Source of the DNA: RHKX01 sp963823565
GTDB lineage: Bacteria; Actinomycetota; Thermoleophilia; Solirubrobacterales; 70-9
Direction: 5' to 3'
DNA length: 64,000 bases
NCBI GenBank assembly: GCA_963823565.1
Contig: CAWGLR010000001.1
Coordinates: forward strand, 310,001-374,000
In this document: positions 1-7,638 of the stretch, piece after piece
Position numbering within the stretch: the first letter of the stretch is position 1
Layout of the letters: each line of letters begins with the position of its first letter
The notes under the pieces: model-generated
Databases searched by the model: none
What the model saw: only the letters and a program-made list of their open reading frames with translations
What the model was told of the DNA's origin: nothing
Program-made: the position numbers and the translations under genes

Positions 1-119
1 TCGCGCCGCTCGTGCAGCTCGACGTCGCCGCGAGGAGTCGGCACGATCCGGCGCTCGAACCCGGATGCGGGCTCCTCGCCGAGGATCGAGTGCCCGCCGA
101 TCAGCGCCAGCCGCGACAT
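1..119 (-). CDS. Partial phosphorylase, S-methyl-5'-thioadenosine phosphorylase-like
   Basis: Only the first 39 codons are inside the window; the gene continues past the left edge. The protein starts MSRLALIGGHSILG, and the IGGHSILG stretch resembles the phosphate-binding start of MTA phosphorylase/purine nucleoside phosphorylase proteins (IIGGxG type). Members cleave 5'-methylthioadenosine to adenine and methylthioribose-1-phosphate for methionine salvage. The ATG at 119-117 is the only plausible start. The assignment rests on one short motif and could be wrong. Confidence 0.45.
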   Translation of the reverse strand, partial: MSRLALIGGHSILGEEPASGFERRIVPTPRGDVELHERR

Positions 120-139
120 GCACCTGATCCTAAGCGCGC

Positions 140-544
140 TCAGGCGCCGCCCGCCTCGGAGCGCTCGAGCCGGCGCAGCAGTTCGCCCGCGCCGATCCCG
201 GCGGCGCCGGCGGCCTTCACCGAGTTCCGCAGCCTCCGGTCGCTGGAGGCGGCGGTGATCCGCTCGGGATCGTCGTCGGCGCGGATCATCCGGACGATCT
301 CGCGATCGGCCGCGTCGGGACCGCCCGGCGCGAAGCTCACCGCCACGCCCTCGGCCGCCCCGAGCACGCGCGCGTGCTCGCGCCCGTCGAAGACGACGGC
401 CACGTCGAGCCCCTCGCGGCGCGCGTAGGCCCCGAGCCGGCGGGTCAGCCGCTCCATCGCCCCGGGCCGGTCGCGCCACCAGCCGTCGGGCCGCGATCCG
501 AGCACGTTCATCCCGTCGACGATCAGCAACGCCTCGCCGCTCAC
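140..544 (-). CDS. NYN domain (YacP-like) putative ribonuclease
   Basis: A 134-residue protein that is almost entirely one NYN/PIN-like fold. It opens with IVDGMNV (residues 8-14), the acidic metal-binding strand typical of NYN nucleases, followed by VVFDGRE (about 50-56) and a late acidic cluster around SDRRLRN. The family includes YacP/Rae1, which cuts RNA, sometimes on the ribosome. Length fits a stand-alone YacP-like protein. It lies 20 bp after the partial phosphorylase start and could share its transcript. The substrate cannot be read from sequence. Confidence 0.75.
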   Translation of the reverse strand: MSGEALLIVDGMNVLGSRPDGWWRDRPGAMERLTRRLGAYARREGLDVAVVFDGREHARVLGAAEGVAVSFAPGGPDAADREIVRMIRADDDPERITAASSDRRLRNSVKAAGAAGIGAGELLRRLERSEAGGA

Positions 545-565
545 GGCGCGAACGTAGCGCAGCGC

Positions 566-1456
566 TCAGGCGGCGAGGTTGCCGGCGGCCTCGACCGGCC
601 CCTCGAGCAGCACGGAGGCGCCGAGCAGCTCGCTCAGCTTCAGGTCGGCGCCGGGGCCGGCGAGCAGCAGGTTGGAGCGCGAGGCGACCTCGGTCAGCTC
701 GAGGCTCATCGCCGTGAGCTGCTCGATGTCCCGCGCGTAGAGGACGACGACGTCGGGGGCGAGCCGGTCGGTGGCTTCGACCAGCGCCTCCCCCGGGGTG
801 TCGGCGCCGAGCATCGAGATCCGCCAGCCGCGGCGGTGCAGGCTGAGGCCGAAGGCGATCAGGCCGAGGTCGTGGAGCTCGCCGCTCGGACAGGCGAGGA
901 GGGCGAGCCGGCCGCCGCCCGCGCCCCAGCCGCGCGCGAGCCCGAGCAGGCGGCCGCGGAGCATGCCGCTGGCGAAGTGCTCCTGGCTCACCGACGCCTC
1001 GCCGCGGGACCAGCGGTCGCCGAGCTCGCGGAGCACCGGCAGGACGAGGGCGTCGAGAACCGCCTCGGTCGTGAACGCGGCGAACGCGCGGTCGAGGAGC
1101 TCGTCGGCTCCCGCCTCGTCGAAGCCCAGGAGCGCCGCCAGCAGCTCCGCCTGCGCCGCCTCCCCGAGCAGGGCCGGATCGGACGCGGCCGCGGGCGCGG
1201 GCTCGGCGCCGACCCGCGCGGCGGCCTCCGACGGCGCGATCCCGGCCCCGACGAGGTCGCGCATCGCGCGCACCCGGCGCTCGTCCGCGCCGGAGTAGAG
1301 GCGGTAGCCGGAGGCGCCGCGGATCGGCTCGATGACGCCGTAGCGGCGCTCCCAGGCACGGAGCGTCGCGGCCGGGACGCCGCAGCGCCGGGCCAGCTCG
1401 CCGATCCGCAGGAGCGGCTCCGGCTCGGCGTGAATCTTTTGACCAACCTTTGACAT
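566..1456 (-). CDS. carH: MerR-family B12-dependent photoreceptor regulator, CarH/LitR type
   Basis: A 296-residue protein with an N-terminal MerR helix-turn-helix (residues 15-70) and a C-terminal cobalamin-binding module. It carries the two signatures that separate light-sensing CarH/LitR proteins from other MerR proteins: W149-x9-E159-H160 in the four-helix cap, and E-x-H-x2-G (E193, H195, G198), where the His ligates cobalt. In studied homologues the adenosylcobalamin-bound tetramer represses DNA in the dark and falls apart in light. The ATG at 1456 is preferred because a good -10 ends 6 nt upstream, giving a leaderless mRNA; an open frame continues further upstream but is not needed. It is divergent from another MerR gene, with repeats between them matching the known CarH operator. 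Confidence 0.88.
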   Translation of the reverse strand: MSKVGQKIHAEPEPLLRIGELARRCGVPAATLRAWERRYGVIEPIRGASGYRLYSGADERRVRAMRDLVGAGIAPSEAAARVGAEPAPAAASDPALLGEAAQAELLAALLGFDEAGADELLDRAFAAFTTEAVLDALVLPVLRELGDRWSRGEASVSQEHFASGMLRGRLLGLARGWGAGGGRLALLACPSGELHDLGLIAFGLSLHRRGWRISMLGADTPGEALVEATDRLAPDVVVLYARDIEQLTAMSLELTEVASRSNLLLAGPGADLKLSELLGASVLLEGPVEAAGNLAA

Positions 1457-1479
1457 ACCTTGAACATACCTGTTACAGT
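1440..1479. promoter_or_regulatory. Predicted CarH operator: four 11-bp direct repeats
   Basis: On the + strand, TnnAC(A/C)-like half-sites recur with exact 11-bp spacing: the A of each core falls at 1442 (ACC), 1453 (ACA), 1464 (ACA) and 1475 (ACA). The middle repeats read TGACATACCTT and GAACATACCTG. Structural work on Thermus CarH showed tetramers binding tandem 11-bp repeats with an nTnnACAn core overlapping a promoter; the match in period, orientation and core is seen here, while binding is inferred. The array covers the -10 of the carH promoter and the -35 and -10 of the divergent promoter. Confidence 0.75.
1450..1479 (+). promoter_or_regulatory. Promoter of the divergent MerR gene
   Basis: TTGACA (1450-1455) is a perfect -35 hexamer, followed after 18 bp by TACAGT (1474-1479) as -10. 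The ACA of the -35 is itself one CarH half-site, so bound CarH would occlude RNA polymerase. The transcript would carry a leader of about 190 nt before the ATG at 1678. Confidence 0.55.
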
Positions 1480-1491
1480 AGACGCCATCAA
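1463..1491 (-). promoter_or_regulatory. carH promoter (leaderless)
   Basis: Reading the minus strand, TTGATG (1491-1486) is followed after 17 bp by TATGTT (1468-1463). Transcription would begin at about the A of the ATG at 1456, so the message should have no leader. The -10 lies inside the CarH repeats, so autoregulation is likely. Confidence 0.55.
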
Positions 1492-1677
1492 GGAGCCCGC
1501 GGCACCGACCCGGGCTTCGCGGGTTCCCGGCCCGATCGGGGCTGTCCTGCGTCCTCCCCTCCCCCTGAAGGACGTAGGCGGTCCCGGTCGGGCCGGCTCC
1601 GTTCCGCGAGCAGACCGCCCGCCAAGATGCGCGATGTAACACCGCTCCGTGTCAGATCGTCGATACGCTCGCCCGCG

Positions 1678-2415
1678 ATGGCAGCGAAGGCCGGCGAATC
1701 GGAGCTGACGATCGACGAGCTCTCCCGGGAGACGGGGATGACCGCGCGCAACATCCGCGCGCACCAGTCGCGGGGACTCCTGCCGCCGCCGGTGGTGCGC
1801 TCGCGCACCGGCTTCTACGGCCCCGAGCACGTTGCCCGGATCCGCCTGATCCAGGACATGCAGGCGCAAGGCTTCAACCTGCGCTCGATCGAGCGCCTGC
1901 TCGAGATCGGCGGCGCCGGCGGCGGCAGCGAGGAGGCGCTGCAGTTCGAGCGCATCCTCCTGCAGCCCTTCGGCGACGAGCAGCCGGAGGTCGTCACCGG
2001 CGGGGAGCTCGCGGACGTGTTCGGCGAGCCGCTGGACGGCAAGCTGATGCACAAGGCCGAGCGCATCGGCGCCCTGCGGCCGCTCGGCGAGGACACCTGG
2101 GAGGTCCCCTCCCCGACGCTGCTGCGCGCGAGCCGCGAGCTCGTCTCGCTCGGGATCCCGCTCGACCACGCGCTCGCCGTCGGCGAGTCGATCAACAAGC
2201 ACACGACCGCGATCGCCCGCGAGTTCGTCCGCCTCTTCGTCAAGGACGTCCTCGACCCGATCCGAGCGGCCGAGGAGCCCGGCGCCTCCGACCTGGCCGC
2301 CGCGGCGGCCGCCGTCGAGCGCCTGCGACCGCTCGCCTCCGAGGCGGTGCTCGCCAGCTTCGGCCAGGTGATGACCCAGGCCGTCGAGCGGCAGCTCGAG
2401 AGGGAGCTCGGCTAG
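1678..2415 (+). CDS. MerR-family transcriptional regulator
   Basis: A 245-residue protein with a MerR DNA-binding domain at residues 8-75 (SRETGMTARNIRAHQSRGLL followed by the wing and RIRLIQDMQAQGF). The remainder is helical and lacks the W-x9-EH and E-x-H-x2-G motifs, so it should not bind B12. The ATG at 1678 is preferred over the longer frame from 1450, whose extra residues are low-complexity and lie across the promoter region. In several light-response systems a B12 photoreceptor controls a second regulator; this gene's position under the predicted CarH operator suggests that arrangement. Its own targets are unknown. Confidence 0.8.
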   Translation: MAAKAGESELTIDELSRETGMTARNIRAHQSRGLLPPPVVRSRTGFYGPEHVARIRLIQDMQAQGFNLRSIERLLEIGGAGGGSEEALQFERILLQPFGDEQPEVVTGGELADVFGEPLDGKLMHKAERIGALRPLGEDTWEVPSPTLLRASRELVSLGIPLDHALAVGESINKHTTAIAREFVRLFVKDVLDPIRAAEEPGASDLAAAAAAVERLRPLASEAVLASFGQVMTQAVERQLERELG

Positions 2416-2416
2416 C

Positions 2417-2950
2417 TCAGCCGCCGTCGCCGCGCGCCTCGAGGCGCGGCAGCTCCTCGCCGAGCTCGGCGAGGAACGGCAGGCCGGGGCGCCCGGCGGC
2501 GAACTCGTCGAGCGTGTCGCGGTAGTGCGCGAGCCGCCGCTCGTCCACCCCCTCCCCGGAGGCGAGGTAGGAGCGGACCCGGGCCAGCTTGTCGGCCGCG
2601 TACATCGCCGCCGGGACCGTTCCCGCCGCCAGCACCCGCGAGCGGTGCTCGGCCTTGCGCTCGCCGTAGTCGCCGATGCCGGAGTCCTCGGTCATCGCCT
2701 CGACGATCCCCGCCACCTCCGGCCCGAACTCCTCCTCGATCGCGCCGAAGGCCTCGCCGGTGTCCTCAACGACGTCGTGCAGGAGGGCCGCGGCGATGGC
2801 GTCGTCGCCGAAACCGGCGCCGTCGAGCAGCCGCGCCACCGCGACCGGGTGCTCGAGCTCGGTGTCGCCGCCGCTGTGCGCGCGCTCGGCGTGACGGAAG
2901 GCCCGCTCGACGGGATCGCGTCCGGCGATGAAGTCCGGGGACTCGACCAT
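2417..2950 (-). CDS. HD-domain phosphohydrolase, small alarmone hydrolase-like
   Basis: A 177-residue protein made of one HD domain of the RelA/SpoT-hydrolase (MESH1-like) type. Metal ligands are visible as H34 (ELEHPV), H58-D59 and E62-D63 (LLHDVVEDT), with ADKLARVR (119-126) matching the late Asp-Lys-Leu segment of SpoT hydrolases. Family members remove the 3'-pyrophosphate from ppGpp or act on NADPH; the substrate here is inferred. It is convergent with the MerR gene (1-bp gap) and divergent from the DUF6328 gene. Confidence 0.72.
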   Translation of the reverse strand: MVESPDFIAGRDPVERAFRHAERAHSGGDTELEHPVAVARLLDGAGFGDDAIAAALLHDVVEDTGEAFGAIEEEFGPEVAGIVEAMTEDSGIGDYGERKAEHRSRVLAAGTVPAAMYAADKLARVRSYLASGEGVDERRLAHYRDTLDEFAAGRPGLPFLAELGEELPRLEARGDGG

Positions 2951-2994
2951 CGTCGCGAGGATATCCTCGGCGCCGAGGGGTAGGAGGGAGGCAG

Positions 2995-3519
2995 ATGAAG
3001 CAGCCGGACGCGGACGCCACCGACGAGGACCTCGAGAAGCCTGCGGGCAGCGGCCGGGACGAGACCGAGAAGGAGCGCATCGACCGCAACGTGATCGAGC
3101 TCCTCAACGAGCTTCGCGTCGCGCTCCCCGGCGTGCAGGTCCTGTTCGCGTTCCTGCTCGTCCTCCCGTTCAATCAGGGCTTCACCTCGGTGACGCACTT
3201 CCAGAAGAGCGTCTACCTGGTGACCCTGCTCGCCACCGCGCTCTCGGCGGTGCTGCTGATCGCACCCTCGATGCACCACCGCCTCCAGTTCCGCGAGGGC
3301 AACAAGGCGAAGATCCTCCGCGACTCGAACCGGCTCACGATCGTCGGGATGACCGCTCTGGCCGTTGCGATGGTCGGCGCGGTGATGCTCTGCACCGACT
3401 ACGTCTTCGGCAGCGAGACGATGGCCTGGTCGGTGGCCGCCGTCGCACTCGCGTTCATCGTCGTCTGGTACGCGATGCCGATCCAGCGGCTGCTGGCCGG
3501 CCGGCGCGAGGACGGCTAG
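2995..3519 (+). CDS. DUF6328 family membrane protein
   Basis: A 174-residue protein with a charged N-terminus (residues 1-40) and four hydrophobic helices between about 45 and 157, the layout of DUF6328. ELLNELRVALPGVQVLFAFL is the conserved entry to the first helix, followed by LPFNQGF. The function of this actinobacterial family is unknown. GGGAGG 7-8 nt before the ATG is a good ribosome binding site. Its stop shares the CTAG tetranucleotide with the convergent small gene at 3516. Confidence 0.8.
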   Translation: MKQPDADATDEDLEKPAGSGRDETEKERIDRNVIELLNELRVALPGVQVLFAFLLVLPFNQGFTSVTHFQKSVYLVTLLATALSAVLLIAPSMHHRLQFREGNKAKILRDSNRLTIVGMTALAVAMVGAVMLCTDYVFGSETMAWSVAAVALAFIVVWYAMPIQRLLAGRREDG

Positions 3520-3656
3520 GCCTCCTCGCGCTCCCGCCGGCGGCGCTCCCGGAGCGCGAGCACGGCCACCCCGAGCGTGAGGGCGAGCACCGGGACGACG
3601 AACGGCAGCGCGACGACGATCGCGTGGTGCGCCAGCGGGACGAGGACGGCGCTCAT
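3516..3656 (-). CDS. Small single-helix membrane protein
   Basis: A 46-residue protein with one transmembrane helix (about residues 10-35) and a highly basic tail (RERRRREREEA). The ATG overlaps the stop of the preceding minus-strand gene as ATGA, strong evidence that it is a genuine, translationally coupled partner of that membrane protein. It resembles no family I recognise. Confidence 0.6.
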   Translation of the reverse strand: MSAVLVPLAHHAIVVALPFVVPVLALTLGVAVLALRERRRREREEA

Positions 3657-4863
3657 GCCCGCCCCCCGGCGGCACGCCCGGTCGCCAGCGGCCGCCGCCG
3701 GGCGGGGCGCTCGGCGCCGCGGGCGGGCGGGCCGCCCGCGTGCGTCGCCGCCAGGCGGGTGAGGATCCAGCCGAGCATCAGCACGATCGCGGCGACGATC
3801 GAGCCGACGACCGCGTAGCCCGCGGCCTTCGTCCAGCCCGGGACGCCGTCGAGCTGCTCGCGCTGGAGGATCTCCGAATCGGGCACGAACTCGCGGGTCA
3901 TCAGCGGCTTCGCCGGCACCTCGGCGGCCGGGATCGCCCGGTCGGCGGGCATGTAGATCGGCATCCCGACGATCGAGTCGCCCTTCTGGATCCGGATCAG
4001 GCTCTTCCAGCTGCCGGCGGTCGGGATCGGCCCGCTGGTCCGGTAGAGGCCCGCGTCCTCGTCGACCGCGAGCAGCGGGTCGACGCGCAGCCCGTGGCCC
4101 TGCCAGGCCGTGACGTTGAGCCAGTTGGCGTCGGCCGCCGCGCTCGGCGGGTCGATCCGGACCGCGGCCTGCGCCTCGCCGGAGGCGGCTCCGCGCAGCT
4201 CGACCGTAGCCGAGGCGCCCTGCTGCGGACTCGTCTGCAAGCCGTAGCCGACCACCGCGACGATCGCGAGGACGGACGCCGCGGCGACCGACGCGGGCAG
4301 CGGCCGGGCCGGCCTCGAGCCGTCGCGGATCGGCGCGCGCCAGGCCGTGGCGATGAACCCGCCGAGCAGGCCGCCGGCGATCGCGGCGACGGTCGCGGGA
4401 AGGAGCGCCTCCCCGATCAGCGACGGCGGTAGAGGGGGTAGCGGGACGGCTCGCCGAGGACTGGGCCGACGAGCAGCGCGAGCCGGCGCGGATCGCGATG
4501 AAGACACGCCGAGATGCCAGGCGTAGATCCGCGCGGCGACGCGGAACTGCGGCACGCCGAAGTCGAACTCCGCCTGGAACGTCGAGAGGCGAGCAGGAAC
4601 CCGCCGAGCAGCGCGGCGTCCGGCCGCCGGAAGAGCGAGGCGATCCGGCCGGGTCGACCTCGGCGAGCCTGGCCTCGCCGAGTCGCCTGCCCGATGAAAG
4701 CGAGGCCGGCGCCGCCGATCATCATCAGGTGGGTCGGGCCCCAGAGGGTCACGTCCTGGCCGAAGATCCGGTGCCAGAAGTCGTCGAGCGGGAAGCCGGA
4801 GCGAACGCGCTCGCCGCCAGCAGGCCGATGCCGCCGAGGGGCGCGAGCGCGGAAAACCCTCAC
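3653..4863 (-). pseudogene. Frameshifted multi-pass membrane protein with C-terminal beta domain, function unknown
   Basis: Meaningful sequence is spread over all three frames. FSALAPLGGIGLLAASAF and FPLDDFWHRIFGQDVTLWGP with a following helix lie upstream; FQAEFDFGVPQFRV, then ALLVGPVLGEPSRYPLY, then a continuous frame from SLIGEALLPATVAAIAGG to the stop at 3653. At least four frame changes fall between 4430 and 4850; one near 4805 is fixed by adding a single G. The intact C-terminal part has a membrane helix, an exported segment of about 170 residues resembling YtkA/CopC-like beta domains, and a final helix. The 5' end (GTG near 4863) is uncertain. It is coupled to the 46-residue protein downstream. 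Confidence 0.5.
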
Positions 4864-5024
4864 CGACCTGCTGCCGAAGAGCGCGGGGCCGGGGGAGGCG
4901 AGCGGGGGCGTGCTGCGAGCGAAGCGAGCGACCCCCGGGCGTCTCCCCCGGCCCCCGCGCGTCAGGACAACGAGTCCGGGCACCATTGATCCACCCGCAC
5001 GTCGACTGCGAAGGACTCCTGAAC

Positions 5025-5474
5025 ATGGCCCATTACGTCGCATCCGTCGAGTCCCCGTGGGAGCGCGAGCGCGCGTTCGACTACCTCGCCGCGTTCGACT
5101 CCATCGCCGACTGGGATCCCGGCGTGGCGCGGGCGCGGGCGCTGACGGAGGACCGGCTCGCGGTCGGAGCGAGGTTCGAGGTCGTCTCCTCGTTCATGGG
5201 CCGGGAGGTCCCGCTCGTCTACGAGACGATCGAGATCGACCGGCCGCGCCGCGTCCTGCTGCGCGCCGAGACGGGCACGATCGTCTCGCTCGACGAGATG
5301 AGCTTCGACGTGCGGCCGGGCGGCGGGACCGTCGTCACCTACGACGCGCGGCTGACCCTGAAGGGAGCGGCCCGAGTCGGCTCCCCGCTGATGGCGCTCG
5401 CCCTCCGCCGCCTCGGCGACGCGGCCCGCGACGGGCTGCGCGAGCGCATCGGCGCCCCGGGGCCCGCGTCGTGA
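5025..5474 (+). CDS. SRPBCC (START-like) family protein
   Basis: A 149-residue protein of the SRPBCC/polyketide cyclase-like fold, which forms a hydrophobic pocket. It starts MAHYVASVESPWERERAFDY, the usual first strand and helix, followed by a DWDPGV turn and the TIEIDRPRRVLLRAE strand. The ATG at 5025 is chosen over a TTG at 4986 because the SRPBCC first strand begins there. The stop overlaps the next gene as GTGA, so it is the first gene of a four-gene coupled operon. The ligand is unknown; the neighbours act on acyl chains. Confidence 0.72.
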   Translation: MAHYVASVESPWERERAFDYLAAFDSIADWDPGVARARALTEDRLAVGARFEVVSSFMGREVPLVYETIEIDRPRRVLLRAETGTIVSLDEMSFDVRPGGGTVVTYDARLTLKGAARVGSPLMALALRRLGDAARDGLRERIGAPGPAS

Positions 5475-6808
5475 GGGCTCCACGGCGGGTCGCGGTCGTC
5501 GGCGGCGGCGTCTCCGGCCTGGTCGCGGCGGCCGAGCTGCACCGGGCCGGTCACGACGTGACGGTGCTCGAGGCCGGCTCCTACCCGGGCGGCCACACGA
5601 ACACGATCGACGTCCACGAGGAGGAGCGGGCGATCCCGGTCGACACCGGCTTCATCGTCCACAACGACCGCAACTACCCGAGCTTCAGCCGGATCCTCGA
5701 GGAGCTCGAGGTGCCGACACAGCCGGCGAACATGAGCTTCGGGGTCTCCGACGGGCGCGGGCGGTTCGAGTGGGCGGCGCGCGGCGCGCGCGGGGTCTTC
5801 GCACGCCCGGCGCACGCCGCCGACCCGCGGTTCCTGCGGATGCTGAGCGACCTCGTCCGCTTCAACCGCGAGGCGCGGGCGCTGGTCGGGACGAATGGAG
5901 GCGGTCCCTCGCTGCGCGAGTTCCTCACCGCGGGCGGCTACTCCGAGTACTTCGTCGAGCGGCTGATCGTCCCCCAGGCGGCGGCGGTCTGGTCGGCCGA
6001 CCCCGAGCAGATGTGGTCGTTCCCGGCCTCGTTCCTCGCCAGCTTCTTCGACAACCACGGGGTCCTCCAGCTCCGCAACCGGCCGCGCTGGCGAACCATC
6101 CCCGGCGGCTCCCGGCGGTACGTCGAGGCGCTGACCGAGCCGCTCGCCGACCGGGTGCGGCTGCGAGCGCCGGTGCGGCGGATCGAGCGCGTGCCGGGCG
6201 GCGTGCGCATCCTCAGCCCCGCCGGCGAGGAGACCTACGACGAGGTCGTGATCGCCGCGCACTCCGATCAGGCGCTGCGGATGCTCGCCGACCCGACGCC
6301 GCTGGAGCGGGAGGTCCTCGGCGCGTTCCCCTACCAGCCGAACGAGGCCGTCCTGCACACCGACACGAGCGTGATGCCGCGCCGTCGCGCCGCCTGGGCG
6401 AGCTGGAACTACCACCTGTGCGAGGAGCCGGCGGGACGGACGACCTTGACCTACGACATGACCCGCCTGCAGTCGCTGCCGGGGCGCCGGCGCTACCTGG
6501 TGACGCTGAACAGGACGGAGGCGATCGACCCTGACAAGATCATCAGGGTGATCCAGTACGCCCACCCGGTCTACACGGTCGCGGGGATGGCGGCGCAGCG
6601 CCGCTGGGACGAGATCAGCGGGGCCGACCGGATCCACTACTGCGGCGCCTACTGGCGCTGGGGGTTCCACGAGGACGGCGCGTGGTCGGGGCTGCGCGTC
6701 TCGGAGATGCTCGGCGGACGCGGGCCCGGCCTCGAGGGCACGCTCGCGGAGGCCATCGCGATCGGCGCCCGCGACGACGGGCCCGAGGAGCTGCTGACGG
6801 CGGCATGA
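5471..6808 (+). CDS. FAD-dependent oxidoreductase of the DUF1365/CFA-synthase operon type
   Basis: A 445-residue flavoprotein with a GTG start overlapping the upstream stop. The dinucleotide-binding motif VVGGGVSGLVAA is at residues 8-19, followed by LEAGSYPGGHTNT, and the C-terminus has YCGAYWRWGFHEDGAWSG, the FAD-closing segment. Members of this NAD(P)-binding amine-oxidase-like family are typically encoded beside DUF1365 and cyclopropane-fatty-acid synthase, as here. Some members act in making unusual membrane lipids such as furan fatty acids. The exact oxidation is inferred only from context. Confidence 0.82.
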   Translation: MRAPRRVAVVGGGVSGLVAAAELHRAGHDVTVLEAGSYPGGHTNTIDVHEEERAIPVDTGFIVHNDRNYPSFSRILEELEVPTQPANMSFGVSDGRGRFEWAARGARGVFARPAHAADPRFLRMLSDLVRFNREARALVGTNGGGPSLREFLTAGGYSEYFVERLIVPQAAAVWSADPEQMWSFPASFLASFFDNHGVLQLRNRPRWRTIPGGSRRYVEALTEPLADRVRLRAPVRRIERVPGGVRILSPAGEETYDEVVIAAHSDQALRMLADPTPLEREVLGAFPYQPNEAVLHTDTSVMPRRRAAWASWNYHLCEEPAGRTTLTYDMTRLQSLPGRRRYLVTLNRTEAIDPDKIIRVIQYAHPVYTVAGMAAQRRWDEISGADRIHYCGAYWRWGFHEDGAWSGLRVSEMLGGRGPGLEGTLAEAIAIGARDDGPEELLTAA

Positions 6809-7638
6809 GCACGGCGCTCGAACCCCGGCCGCTTCCGGCGCCCGCCGCGAGCCCGGCGGCCGGAGCGCGGCCGGACCCGCGCGGCGGATCGGCGATCTAC
6901 GAGGGATGGGTGGCGCACCGCCGTCGCTCCCCCGTCGAGCATGGCTTTCGCTACCGGATGTTCATGCCGCTGTTCGACGTCGCCGAGCTGCCGGAGCTGC
7001 TCGACCCGATCCCGCTGTGGTCGGCGCGCCGGCGGGCCCCAGCGCGGTTCCGGCGCTCCGACCACCTCGGCGACCCCGCCGTCCCGCTGGCCGAGGCGGC
7101 GCGCGACCTCGTCTCCGAGCGGGCGGGGATCCGGCCCGGCGGCCCGGTGAAGCTGCTAGCCAACCCGCGCTACTGGGGATTCGGGATGAACCCCGTCGCC
7201 TTCCACTACCTCTACGGGTCCCACCCCGAGGCGGGCGTCGAGGCGATGATCGCCGAGGTCACGAACACCCCCTGGGGAGAGACCCGCAGCTACGTCCTCA
7301 CCGCCGGTGAGGATGGGCTGAGCGGCGAGTTCACGAAGCGCATGCACGTCTCCCCCTTCATGCCGATGGAGCAGCGGTACCGGTGGTCGGCGATCGAGCC
7401 CGGCGAGCGGCTCGAGGTGACGATCCGCAACTTCGAGGCCGGCGAGGCGGTCTTCGAGGCCGCGATCGGCCTGCGGCGGCGGGAGATCACGCCGGGGCGG
7501 ATGCGATCGCTGCTGCTCCGCTATCCGCCGATGACGCTCGCCACTGCGGCCCGCATCTACGCCAACGCCGTGAAGCTGAAGGTCAAGGGAGCCCCCTACT
7601 TCCGCCACCCCGACGGAGCGAGGCCGTGGCGCCGCTGA
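6805..7638 (+). CDS. DUF1365 domain-containing protein
   Basis: A 277-residue DUF1365 protein. The family opening IYEGWVAHRRRSP is at residues 32-44 with the aromatic run HGFRYRMFM, and the mid-protein signature NPRYWGFGMNPVAFHYLY is clear. It has no known catalytic motif; its genes accompany FAD oxidoreductases and CFA synthases and are induced by light in organisms with LitR. The ATG overlaps the previous stop (ATGA), and its 3' end overlaps the next gene by 13 bp. Confidence 0.88.
   Translation: MSTALEPRPLPAPAASPAAGARPDPRGGSAIYEGWVAHRRRSPVEHGFRYRMFMPLFDVAELPELLDPIPLWSARRRAPARFRRSDHLGDPAVPLAEAARDLVSERAGIRPGGPVKLLANPRYWGFGMNPVAFHYLYGSHPEAGVEAMIAEVTNTPWGETRSYVLTAGEDGLSGEFTKRMHVSPFMPMEQRYRWSAIEPGERLEVTIRNFEAGEAVFEAAIGLRRREITPGRMRSLLLRYPPMTLATAARIYANAVKLKVKGAPYFRHPDGARPWRR

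Noticed and set aside
5000..5024. CarH repeats in front of the lipid-modification operon
   Set aside because: No ACA cores with 11-bp spacing are present upstream of 5025, so direct CarH control cannot be claimed.
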